Under the pieces are notes generated by a model. That model was not told the origin of the DNA and made no database searches. It saw only the letters and a list, made by a program, of their open reading frames with translations. A stretch of DNA of 64,000 bases from NCBI GenBank assembly GCA_020809705.1, contig CP085830.1, positions 3,162,001 to 3,226,000 of the forward strand, written 5' to 3'. Below are positions 31,653 to 41,710 of the stretch, one piece after another (the first letter of the stretch is position 1; every line of letters begins with the position of its first letter). The stretch comes from Calonectria ilicicola. Its lineage: Eukaryota > Ascomycota > Sordariomycetes > Hypocreales > Nectriaceae. The translations under genes and the position numbers were made by a program.

Positions 31653-33399
31653 CGCGACGGCAGAAAAGCGCGAAGGTAGCTCGAAGGGTGGAAATGGACG
31701 ATAGATGTTGAAGTCAAATGATCTTGCCCTCCAGCTGAGGCTTCTGAAGCGGGCTAGTTGCCTCTCTGCACTGCCATCATAGTGAACTGATCGCTTCAAT
31801 TATAATTGGCTGCGTCGCAGTTGGCGCAGGCTGATTAGGTCTGTCATCAGGTCCAGCTTCTCTCTCAAGAACGCCTACTGTGACCTAATATGATATCATC
31901 ATTGATGATGGTTCTTTTAGAGAAAATAACTAGGATACATATTACCTAAAGTCAGAACTTACCAATAAAGTCTCCAAAATAATCATCCCAATCCCATTCT
32001 CAGGGCGAAGCGTTCATAGCTTTACAGATAACATTGTAATGGCGTCTATCCCTATTCCTCTACTCCCCCATGTGTTCTTAAGACCTGATAGGGAACGCTT
32101 ACGCTCCCTCTGAAAATTGAAGTGCCTTGGGAGCCGAGGCAGACACACGGCAGAGCTCCTTATAAATAGCGCTTACGACACGTTCCCAATTATAATGATA
32201 AATCGGGGCAGCCGACAGTAAAGGAAAATAAATGAATGAATGAATGAAAAAAAATGACAAGGGAATGGTCTAAGCTGTAACGGGGTACTCGGTCTCATAA
32301 ACTCAGCACAAATTCAGCTTAGAGAGGCAAGAGCTCAGCTTTAGAATCTGAAATGTACTGTAGTGGCTTGAGTTTGATCTTCGAATTAATTGGCATTTTG
32401 TAAAAAAAAGAATTGAGCTGCTATTGAGTGATGGGTATCAACAACCCGCCCAGGTGTAAACCAGAGAGCCCGGCTACTCCATTTTTAGAGTACGAAAAAG
32501 CGAATTACAACATTGCCAAGGTAGATTACTGAATCCGGTATACTGGGACCGAATACGCACTACTCAAGCTAACTGGCGGGTTTTTATGGACCTGGTATCT
32601 TGGCACATTCGCTTGATAGCATGCAAAACCCACCCATAGAATATAATTTAATGATTGGCCTCGTTATATGTACGTGAATAGCGCACCGTTGACGTTATCA
32701 GTGGCGGCCGCTACCCTACAGCGTGCTTGTGGCCAGACGCCCGTAGATCTGTAATTTTCGCTGGGAAGAAACTGCGATACTGTCGCTTTACAGGGAACAA
32801 AGGGCCCCGCAGCGAAGGGTGGTATCGCGTCTCACATAATAGGTGCATGAAACTGGCAGTTGATCATCCAAGAAAAGCGACCGGAATGAGTGCCGATATT
32901 TTACGGAGTCATACGACGGAAGCCGAAATGATGACAAGTTGCTTGACTACTTGATATTTGGCGAAAAGGAGCGGAGGATTAGTCCCATAACCCGGAAGCA
33001 TAGCCAAATGTGCGTTCGGAGGCTTTTTGGGCAGTGTGGGAATCGCTACAGGGTTTGGGCAGTGGAGTCTGGTCTGTCATGGCAGCGCACTGGCCCACGG
33101 TGAAACAGTGTGCAACCCATGTTTATGGGGTTCGGATGCTTTTTCGCCAAGTCAGACGATGGCAGTAGATCTGATAATTAACTTGAAGTGGTTCATAGAG
33201 CATCTCACCTCTACTTAAGTACTTGATGGTTGCAACCAATTTTTTTCTTGTCCGCATCAGTAATACACCACCAAGAAAAGAACAAGTGCAATTCAACTCA
33301 ACCCCTTTGAGAGGGGGTGTCTAGAATACGAAATCTGACAGCGTTTATCCCGCCTATCCATAATCGTTACTCAACCCACTGAGTAGCAAGGCGATCGAC
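31653..33399. other. Intergenic region upstream of the HET gene (1.75 kb)
   Basis: Divergent spacer between the HET gene and the small membrane protein. AT-rich, with a TGAA tetramer repeat at about 32230-32250. It could hold degraded repeat sequence, but no terminal repeats or transposase frames are visible. Confidence 0.55.
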
Positions 33400-33909
33400 A
33401 TGGCATCAGGCGCCTTTTTCAACCCTAGGGCGATGCTTTTGGTCACGCCTCTTGTGTCGTCAAGCATCACGCTCTGGTACTCGTGGGATCAGGAATTCTT
33501 CCTACGACTCATCACCCGCAAAGTCGAGACCAAAAGTGCCAACGACATACTGCCCTCGTATATTACGGGGATGATCTACAGAGGCACCGCGGCCGTGGTC
33601 GGTGTGATTGGCGTGACATTCTGGTCTTCGCTGGCCAACATTTGGATCAACCGCCCCATCCTCCAGAGTCGGGGATCCCTGGCTTGGTACGGATGGACGG
33701 CGGCGCTGGCCCTCGGGCATATTGCGTGGGTCCCTGGTGTCGCCTGGAAACTCAAGGCAATCATGGATGACAATTCCGAGGCCGAGGGCACGACTAATGT
33801 GGGCATGATGGAGCGTTGGCTCACGGTCAACATGACCCGAATGCTGACGACGGATCTGAGTGCCTGGCTGTGCGCCATTGTGGCCGTCACATCCACACTG
33901 AGCGTTTAA
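33400..33909 (+). CDS. Small multi-pass membrane protein, DUF1772-like (169 aa)
   Basis: Single-exon frame of 169 residues, starting MASGAFFNPRAMLLVTPLVS. Four hydrophobic segments are visible: near residues 10-27, 55-80 (GTAAVVGVIGVTFWSSLANIW), 92-115 (LAWYGWTAALALGHIAWVPG) and the C-terminal SAWLCAIVAVTSTLSV. The loop before the last segment reads MERWLTVNMTRMLTTDLSAW, which resembles the W-x-x-x-N-x-x-R-x-x-x-x-D segment of fungal DUF1772 membrane proteins, some of which act as anthrone oxygenases in polyketide clusters. No polyketide genes are near, so a function is not assigned. A perfect 12-bp palindrome lies 14 bp after the stop codon. Confidence 0.6.
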   Translation: MASGAFFNPRAMLLVTPLVSSSITLWYSWDQEFFLRLITRKVETKSANDILPSYITGMIYRGTAAVVGVIGVTFWSSLANIWINRPILQSRGSLAWYGWTAALALGHIAWVPGVAWKLKAIMDDNSEAEGTTNVGMMERWLTVNMTRMLTTDLSAWLCAIVAVTSTLSV

Positions 33910-34945
33910 GACATGGGTGATTGATTGATCAATCGTGGCGCCGTCAATTGTTGAGCAATGGCCCGGTCGGTGAATACTCAACCTGGACGGAGACTCGGTG
34001 TTTGGCGGGCTGACTGGAAGGACCAATAAAATCCGAAGAGAGGGATTTCCACGTGTGTCGTGGCACAAAAACATATTCCTACATTACACACTCATACTTA
34101 CTTACATACATACATATGTACATACTTGCATGTTGCGCACAGGGACGTGCTCTGGACATTGGCCATGATTGACAGATTCAGCTGCAGTCATGGTTGCAAT
34201 TTGGTTTCTTATCGGCACTAAACGAGAAATAGGACGCCAAGCTTTTTCCAATGGGGTCAGTGACAAGTCAGGAGAAGATGGTGATTCGCAGATGTGTAAG
34301 AGCGCTGGCCGATGGGGCGCGCCCCTCCCCAGATATATCATGGCCGTGGAACCACATTCGGTGACGCGTTTCGTCATGTCGAGGTGCTGCTTAAAGCCGG
34401 GGATTATTCACCTGTGCCAAGATGGGATTCCGCCCGGGGGGGTTCCGCAACCCTGCCGTGATCTTGGGGACGTTCGTAATTGTGCTGGGGGTCCCAAAAA
34501 TAGCGGATTCGGTCCATTATCATTCTCGGAGGGAGGGGAGGGGATGGTTGGTTGATGGGAAGAGGGAGGGATGCCAATTAATAAAACACACGACGTCGGA
34601 ACGAACAACTCCCTGCGACCGAATGATCTCCTCGTATCTTGATGAAAATCATGGGAATCGATCTCCCGGCCTTAGCGCGAGGGCTGGCCACCAGGGCACC
34701 AGGCTGGTGGCGTCAGTGAGTAGGGCCGGCGTCAGGTTGAGGATTTGATGCTAGGGAAAGTTTATGCCACGAGCGAGTCAAAAAGGCGGGCATGAGAGAG
34801 AAAGAAAATTCAAGAGTGTCCGTGTGATTGTGAATGTGATTGTGTGTGTGTGTGCATTTTGTGTGTGCGTGTGCTATGTGATTGCTACGCTGCATAACGC
34901 GACTGGGATTTTTTGGGCGTGGCCCGATTTTCCCATCTCATGGTT

Positions 34946-34969
34946 GTCGTCGTCGTCGTCGTCGTCGTC
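34946..34969 (+). repeat. GTC trinucleotide microsatellite (8 units)
   Basis: Eight perfect GTC units in non-coding sequence. Confidence 0.85.
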
Positions 34970-35731
34970 TTGGATGGGAGCCGCTTTGACACGCTAATAT
35001 AGAGCATCGCAGACGTGCACAGTGGTACAATTTCACCTGTGTGGCCGCTCCCGACGCAGCGTGTTTCGAGGCACCACAGAGCTGAGTGCCGTCACACCCG
35101 GCGGAGGCGGAGCATCGGCAACGGCAAAGCGTGGGTGTGGATACCGAGTGGGCACCAGAGGGCCGTCGATTGGAATTGGGACGGCAATCCTCAGCCGCCC
35201 AGTGACGTCCCAGCGAGCCGTGAAGCCGTGTGCCAGAGGGCCAGATGAGAGGGAAAAAAAAGGAAAAAAAAAAAAAAAAAAGATGATGATGCAGCCAGCG
35301 GCTCCCCCATCGTCTCAATACCCAGTGGCCCCGAGCGAGGGGGCGGCAAATGTGCACTGTACCCAACTACCGTACCTCATTTACACGGGATATAACTAGC
35401 AGCCTGCTCGGTTCCCTCCCCATCTCCCCCTTCCCCCAACTGATGGACCCTTTTTGGGCTTCATTTCTCTAATTCCTCCCATCATCCCGTCCCTCGTTGA
35501 AACAGCGCGCTGGCTGCAAGGACAAAGACTCCCTCCCGCTCCCGTTCCCGTCTCAACACACGTCTTAACACATGCACCCCAATCCGTGGATCGATCGTCC
35601 ACTAGCTCTCTGGCATTTCCCGCCTTCGTCTTTCCGAAACAGTTCCTGCGTGCCAAAGGGAGCCTAGCACCGGCGGCGGCAGTGGTGGTGGTACATACAT
35701 ACACGTATAATATAATTAACTCCGTCGCCCG

Positions 35732-35739
35732 TATAAAAG
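35732..35739 (+). promoter_or_regulatory. TATA box very close to the GH16 start codon
   Basis: TATAAAAG ends only 14 bp before the annotated ATG at 35754. If used, the transcript would begin at or after that ATG, favouring the in-frame ATG at codon 39. Confidence 0.45.
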
Positions 35740-35753
35740 AGGGACCGCCCGCC

Positions 35754-37180
35754 ATGCAGCAGCTCCCCCCCGTCGTCAAGCCTGGCGAGGCACCGCCGCC
35801 GTACCCTTACAACGACTTTGTGCTGCATCGAACCGCAAGCGCAGACCTTCGCCCAGTTGACACCAGCATGCCCTGGTGGAATCCGCGCTACTGGCGCAAA
35901 CGCGTATGGCTCGGCCTTGTTATTGGAATTTTGGTCATTGTCGCCATCATCATTGGAGTAGTTGTCAGTGTCATCCAGCACGATCGATATCCCGACTACA
36001 ATCCGCTCTCGTACTCGCTCGTCGACACCAGTAGGTCCCAGCTTCAGAAACCTTTTGCATGTTTTAAGACCGCATTCTCACTGTTCTTTGCAGTCTCTGG
36101 AGAGAACTTCTTTGATAGTTTCAACTACTTTACCGGATTTGACCCCTGTAAGTGATCACAAACGCGCATGAGGCCACTCCTCATATCGCGCAAAAATCAG
36201 TAGCTTACACGTTCCTGCAGCATCTGGATTCGTTCACTATGTTCCCCAGGAACAAGCTCAGTCTCTTGTATGTCGTGCTACACGATTCGCCACGCTTTCT
36301 CACCTGGTCAAAACACGCTACTAACGCAGCCGTAGAACCTGACCTACGCATCTGCCGACACCGCCGTCTTGCGGGTCGACACTTCTGTCGGGCCTAGTGA
36401 CACCCCCAATGCCTCAACGGGCCGTTACTCGGTCCGCGTGGAATCCAAGGCCACTTACAACAACGGCCTGTTCATCTTTGACGTCAAGCACACCCCGTAC
36501 GGATGCGGGACGTGGCCGTCTCTTTGGCTGACGGACAGCTCCAACTGGCCGGAACACGGCGAGATGGACGTTATGGAGGCCATCAACAAGGCCAACACGG
36601 GCAACCAAATGACGCTGCACACCAAAAGCGGGTGCTCGATGCAGGTGCGCCGCAAGGAGACGGGTACGGTGCTCAAGAAGAACTGCGATCACCGAAAGGA
36701 CAACAACGCCGGTTGTGGAGTCAAAGACGAGGACGACAACAGTTTCGGCACTGGCTTCAACTCGGCGGGCGGAGGCATCATGGCGTTGGAGTGGCGAAAT
36801 GCGGGCATTCGCATGTGGCAGTTTGGACGCAACTCTATTCCCGACGACATCACCAACAAGAAACCCGACCCGAGCACCTGGGGAACTGCGAATGCCGACT
36901 TCCCCAGCACGAGCTGCAACATCGGAGACCATTTCAAGAATAACTCCATCATTGTCAACATTGACTTGTGTGGACAGCTCGTGTACAACGCTTGGGATTC
37001 ATCAGGATGTAAGTTGAAGAAGAAAATCAAAACCTAGATTGAGCTACCCCTAGCAAAACGGATGCTGACCCTAAAATAGGCTCAAGTAACTGCACAGATT
37101 GGGTTGCCAACAACCCCGACGAATTTAAAAATGCGTACTGGGAATTTGGTGCTTTCCAAGTCTACCAAGCTCCCCAGTAG
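35754..37180 (+). CDS. Membrane-anchored GH16 beta-glucanase (mixed-linkage/1,3(4)-glucanase type), 383 aa
   Basis: Five exons: 35754-36030, 36094-36147, 36221-36267, 36336-37008, 37080-37180; 384 codons with stop. Residues 51-74 (VWLGLVIGILVIVAIIIGVV) form one membrane span after a cytosolic Pro-rich N-terminus with Arg/Lys before the span, so the protein is type II with the catalytic domain outside. The GH16 domain shows NFFDSFNYFTGFDP, WPSLWLTDSSNWPEHGEMD, and the catalytic motif E202-M-D204-V-M-E207; the C-terminal half holds several Cys pairs. Such enzymes cut or remodel beta-1,3(4)-glucans of the fungal or plant wall. A TATA box only 14 bp before this ATG leaves open a start at Met39, which would keep the anchor. 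Confidence 0.88.
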
Positions 37181-37703
37181 TAGGAGGATGTAACCAACGA
37201 TTGAAAGGACGGAGTTCAAGAAAAGGCGTTTTATCGGATCAGGCCGAAACCTCATATAGATGGTGTTGGCTATGTTGTTTAAAAGCGTGGCGCTGGGGAC
37301 TGATGTTTTCTTCCTTTTTTTTTCTTTCTTTTTTTTCCTCTTTGAACTTTACCATATCAAGACGAGAATGAGATGGCTCATTTAAGGAGTTCCCTTGGAA
37401 CAAATCAATTAACGACGTATAATTTTACATGAATGGCTCTTTTCTATAAGCGCGGGGTATTATACACCTCTGTACATGTGCCCATTGCCTTCTCTGCCCT
37501 GATGTGCACTCGAGGGGCCAAATTCCAAAGAGGAGAGTGTCCGTCTCCCAACGCCAGCCCGATGCTCTAAATGGTCATCCGTAACTCCCACGAATAGCAT
37601 ACCTGTCCACAACTCGTACAACACGTCGCATACATTTTCTCTTTTTGTTTCTTCTTCGCCTCGTTTTCATGGAGGAGGAAGGGGGGGGAGGGCTTCATTC
37701 ATT
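37181..37703. other. Convergent 3' spacer between GH16 and TIM22 (523 bp)
   Basis: Contains T-rich runs at about 37315-37340, likely part of the GH16 3' end, and a G run near 37680. No gene seen. Confidence 0.6.
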
Positions 37704-38387
37704 CTATTCGTCCCCGGGCGACCTCATATAAGCGTCAATGGCAGCACTAAAGGCCGCAAAGGCAAGGCAACCGCCGGCGGCAGCCTGAGGACCGGCGTTC
37801 TTTGCTAGAACGCCTCCTGTGACACAACCCGCGGCGACGCTATTGACCAGGTCGTTCTTTGCGCGGAGGCCTTCGATACCGCACTCGATTCCGGAGTAAA
37901 GGGCGCCGACTTTGCCAAAGTTCTTGGCCATGGACCATGATCGCGTTCCCATGTCCTTGAAGCCAATCTTGAGCTGCTGCTTGAGAGGGAGGGAGGTGAC
38001 GGGGTTTGCGGGGCCGCCGGGGCTGGCTGTGTGGAAGGGAGTATCGTAGGACATCTGCGGTGGCGGCGGGTTAGCGATCGCATCTCTGAAAAGCGCAGTG
38101 TGTGAGAGCGAGCGGCACTTACAGAGGCCATGAACATTCCGAAGAGACCGCCCATGCCGAAACCCATGACACCAGACATGACGGATTTTCCAAAGCAGGA
38201 TTCCATAGCGGCTTGAACCTGTAGAATTGCATTGGTTAGTTTGGCTAAATTCAAGGATATGATGGTGGGGGGGAGGGAGCTTTGGGAAAAAGCGACATAC
38301 AGCCTTGACGTTGGGATCCTGAGGGCCGCCGGGCTGGGGCGGGCCGGCCATGTTACCGGCCGCGGAGGCGCTTGACGGGAAATTCAT
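37704..38387 (-). CDS. TIM22: Mitochondrial import inner membrane translocase subunit Tim22 (177 aa)
   Basis: Three exons: 38387-38301, 38218-38123, 38054-37704; introns of 82 and 68 nt; 178 codons with stop. Tim22 is the channel of the carrier translocase, inserting metabolite carriers into the inner membrane. Seen: a Gly/Pro-rich N-terminus, first span [19 protein letters not shown] with the preceding ESCFGKS cysteine, the intermembrane loop [20 protein letters not shown], and the [18 protein letters not shown] block carrying the second conserved Cys, then GCVTGGVLA and a final span. Length fits the family. The start at 38387 is the first ATG giving this arrangement. Confidence 0.93.
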   Translation of the reverse strand: MNFPSSASAAGNMAGPPQPGGPQDPNVKAVCRFFPKLPPPHHHILEFSQTNQCNSTGSSRYGILLWKIRHVWCHGFRHGRSLRNVHGLCKCRSLSHTALFRDAIANPPPPQMSYDTPFHTASPGGPANPVTSLPLKQQLKIGFKDMGTRSWSMAKNFGKVGALYSGIECGIEGLRAKNDLVNSVAAGCVTGGVLAKNAGPQAAAGGCLAFAAFSAAIDAYMRSPGDE

Positions 38388-38887
38388 GGCGGGCGTTGAA
38401 GGAAGGAGAGGATGTCGAGAGGAGGGGAATCGTGGTGGTGGGCTGCTCAGCGCGGATTGCGGACCTTTGCAATGGCTTCGGAAATCTTTGGAGATAATGT
38501 TTCTGCCATGTACCACCGCCTTCGGAGTGGCAGCGGAGCTGACGGCCCCACCATCCCGGCTTGGCATTCCGGATGGTGAAGTGGGTGAGTGGGTAACTAG
38601 TCAGTTGTTGGCTGCCCTGAGGCGCTTGGTTACATGGTTGTAAATTTAGAACTTGAAGAGGAGAGGGGAATTTTGATGCAACCTGTCGCAAGCAGAGCTC
38701 TGCATAGAATCATTCTTCCTGTATCATCCTCCAACCTCGCCTCCAGCGCCAATTACAAAAGGTATCTAGAGTCATGAAAAGTGAACCGTTATCGTGTATG
38801 GACCTGTTTACCCAGATCTCCTCCCTGTTTCTTTTAGTATTCTTTTTTCCCCCAATATGCTTCAGTTGAACTGGATATTTTGCCAAA
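38388..38887. other. Intergenic region upstream of TIM22 (500 bp)
   Basis: TIM22 promoter and 3' flank of the SANT-like gene. The TIM22 frame stays open upstream but lacks a family-like start. No gene seen. Confidence 0.55.
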
Positions 38888-40266
38888 TCATTGGTCCCGT
38901 TCACCTGGCCCATCTTCTACCCCACCCACTCTGCCATTTGGCGCTGCATGGTGGCGAACATCTGTTCCATTAGCATCATGATCGACCTGATTCTGTCTGG
39001 GTGGCTCGTATTGACTTCCTTGGGCCATAGGCTGAGACGGCCAGTTCTGGTTTCCATCACCGAAGCTAATTGGAGGCAGCCGGTTATGGTCACCACGGGC
39101 TTCGACCCGTGCCCGCCCACCTTCATCACGAAAACCCATTCTTTGCCAATGTGTTAACGTTGGTGGTCGTGGATCAAGGGCCCGTTGATGTTGACCGTCT
39201 GTATCAAGGGATCTCCGCTTGGGACGAGATTCATCCTCGTAATCAAAGGTGGATTGACGCTTCCCAGGCCGCTGCTCACTGTTGTAACCGACATGCTGAG
39301 GCGTAGAATTTGCAGTCACAAAACTGGAACTGAGGTACATAGGGCTTGTGTACATGGGCCGTTGCAGAGTGTCGATGGGAGGAAGAGGAGCTGGGGCAAT
39401 AGGCCGATAGTGTCGCGTCGTAGGGTTGTCTGGGAAAGAATCCTCAAACGAAGAGCTCGAAGAAATAGAAGTTGACAGCTCAGGAATATCGTCTGGTGAA
39501 CTACCAGACCGATCGATTGCAATACCGCGGCCTGACAGTGCGGGATCAATGCTTGGTTCTGGACCAACTTTTCCATACCCATATTGAGTCGACGGCCCCA
39601 TTGAAGGAAACGATCGCGGGCCTGGTAGATCAAGGCCGTATGGATGAGCAAGAGAAGCTGCCTGAGATGGATTCACGAACTGCTCTGCAGAGCGGGTCGA
39701 CTCAATCCGACCGTCTTCCACTCTTGGGGCAGGTCCACGTCTGTGGTCCTTCTCCATACCATCACGGCCGCGGCCTGCGCCTTTCTTGCGAAGATATCGT
39801 TTCGCGCCCGGGTCATGGGCCAATATGAGCGAAAGGTAGTCCTCTTTTTCCTTGCTAGGCTCAGCAGGAGCTGAAGAGCAGGGGGCAGCACCAGCAATGT
39901 TGTCTGCAACTGTCAGCAATACATCGCGGATAGAGAGGGCCTTAAATACCGCGGTCCTGCTTCCATTTATCGACAAACGGCTTGGCCTTGGGAGACTTGG
40001 TAGACAGGTTGATGCACTGGTAGTGATGCTCGTCTAAATGTTGGTCAGAGGGCGACCCCAAAAAAAGAATGGTGTTATGTATGCTTACATAGCATTGAGG
40101 GGGTGTAAGTGCGACGAGCATCCTTGCCCATCGTTTCTTGCATAAGCTCAGCACATTCGAGCCATCCCAAAGCTGGTGCGACGGCCTTCGCAGCCCCCAC
40201 AGAACGAGGAACGATCTCGGACCAGAAAATCTGCTCCTCTTTCTCGGACCAGACCTTGCCACCCAT
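38888..40266 (-). CDS. SANT/Myb-like protein of unknown function (425 aa)
   Basis: Three exons: 40266-40089, 40033-39950, 39903-38888; introns of 55 and 46 nt; 426 codons with stop. The first 90 residues are globular and look like a fungal SANT/Myb-type helix bundle (MGGKVWSEKEEQIFWSEIVP at the start, then GWLECAELMQETMGKDARR and YEHHYQCINLSTKSP), with tryptophans spaced as in such domains. The remaining 330 residues are Pro/Ser/Arg-rich and probably disordered, with a Ser run (STSISSSSSFEDSF). No catalytic domain is visible. A role in transcription or chromatin is inferred from the N-terminal pattern only. It is in tandem with GEP4 upstream. Confidence 0.75.
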
Positions 40267-40698
40267 GGTTGCAACGTTGGACGGTACCGAATATGAGCTG
40301 AAACGACGAGGGCCGAGTGAGGGCGATTTAATGCTGGCTTGAACCTTACAGACACAAAGCAAACGTAAACAACGGCAAGTTAAAAGGGGTGAAGAAGGGG
40401 TTTGAGAAAAGTGACACAAGCAGATGCTGGAATACTCAGGGACAAGAATTTTAGGGCTAGAGACGATGAATACACAGAAGATTTATGGAATTTGATGTAA
40501 CAGTCATAACCAGCCCCAGCATGAGTGAATCAACCACACCAATCTCAATTGCGCGGTCACGGGGGACACTGGGGAACTTGGATGGGCTATTGTTGATAGT
40601 TTTTGTTGTGGTGATTCACTCAATGCATGCGGTTGAGCTTCCCGAATCAATGTTCTCGCGATCCATCAACGGCGCTGCGGTTAGACATACGTTACACA
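40267..40698. other. Intergenic region between GEP4 and the SANT-like gene (432 bp)
   Basis: 3' flank of GEP4 and promoter of the SANT-like gene; both are transcribed leftward. No gene seen. Confidence 0.6.
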
Positions 40699-41461
40699 TC
40701 ACTCCTCGAAGATGCTCCTCGGCTCGGGAGCTGTGTAACCCCTAGCAAGCAAGAACGAAGCGAGATGCCGCTCCATCCTCGAAAACTGGTCTTGTTAGTG
40801 TGTGATTCAGGATGAGAAAGAAAGCACGCTTGTCACTTACCACGCTCTTCTTCTCCAAAGGCACCACGCCGTCCCTTATCCAGAACCCCCACCCCCCAGC
40901 CATATTGGCCAACATCATGTCTGTTGTTAACCTGTCTCCAACATATGCAATCTGTGAGGGATGCGTCACTCCCGTCTCCGGATGATTTTTGAAGTAGGCC
41001 ATGATTTCATCGCCACATCCCGGCTTTTTAACCGCATGCTCTAGAACAGGGACCTCTGTGTTTTTTTCTACCTCGGCAGCCTGACTGAGATTCTTGTCCC
41101 AGGATGTAGCGCCAGCGGTGTTGGACACAACCAGAAGCCGCCGACCAGGATATGCTGCCTTGAGCTCCGCAAAGCGTGCCTATGGGATGGTGGTTAATAA
41201 GCAATGGGCTAAATGCTACTACAAAGGAGAATACCGTACCCTATAAGGTTCATACACTTCCTTACTGTCCGGATATGCAAAGCAGTCGTCTTTGTCAAGG
41301 ACAACGGCTTTTATGTCCACTTTTCGGCCATTTTTTTGCAGGCCCTTGTCTAAAGGAATTGGGAGGTCATTGAATGTTGGCACAGTATGGTGAGGCAGAC
41401 ATAGACTCGGCTTGAAGAATAGCCTCGTAATATTTAATGACGCTGAAAGATTTAAATTCAT
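40699..41461 (-). CDS. GEP4: Mitochondrial phosphatidylglycerophosphatase Gep4 (215 aa)
   Basis: Three exons: 41461-41240, 41179-40841, 40785-40699; introns of 60 and 55 nt; 216 codons with stop. Gep4 is a HAD-superfamily phosphatase that dephosphorylates phosphatidylglycerophosphate in the cardiolipin pathway on the matrix side of the inner membrane. Motifs seen: the HAD nucleophile region AVVLDKDDCFAYP (DKDD in place of the usual DxDx), motif II LLVVSNTAGA, and motif III/IV KKPGCGDEIMAYF with IAYVGDRLTTDMMLANMAG. The N-terminus starts MNLNLSASLNITRLF, a weak amphipathic mitochondrial signal, and contains the PHHTVPTFNDLP segment common in the family. It shares a 249-bp divergent promoter with ORC2. 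Confidence 0.9.
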
Positions 41462-41710
41462 TTTGGTTGTTGAGCCGATCTTGTCGTCACAACCCACAAG
41501 TCAGATGAATTGGCTGCTGATGCTTTGCAGCGCAGTAAGGTCAGGTCTGAGCTCGCGCCACAGTGTCCCGCCACAGTGCGCCACGTTCAATTTAGTTAGA
41601 CGCGTTCCAACGCGACGACCTTTTCTTCCATCAACCATGCGCCAGGAGAAATATCCCCTTTGAACGGCTTTACAGTAGCCTCCACTCGTCTCGTTCTTTA
41701 ATCAGATACC
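41462..41710. promoter_or_regulatory. Divergent promoter of GEP4 and ORC2
   Basis: 249 bp between the two ATGs. It contains ACGCGT at 41600-41605 and ACGCGA at 41610-41615, about 100 bp before the ORC2 start, and a short direct repeat of GCCACAGTG at about 41557-41580. Confidence 0.65.
41600..41615 (+). promoter_or_regulatory. MCB-type cell-cycle boxes upstream of ORC2
   Basis: A perfect ACGCGT (MluI cell-cycle box) followed 10 bp later by a second ACGCG core. In fungi MBF binds this motif and drives G1/S replication genes. Confidence 0.6.

Larger units (their letters stand above)
33910..35753. other. Intergenic region upstream of the GH16 gene (1.8 kb)
   Basis: Rich in simple sequence: CATA/TACA repeats near 34100-34130, TG-rich stretch at about 34820-34880, eight GTC units at 34946-34969, and an A18 run at 35264-35281. 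No convincing coding region. The final 350 bp is C-rich and then carries a TATAAAAG box close to the GH16 start. Confidence 0.6.

Noticed and set aside
31653..33399. Possible degraded transposon near the HET gene
   Set aside because: AT-rich, but no inverted or long terminal repeats, target duplications or transposase remnants visible by eye.
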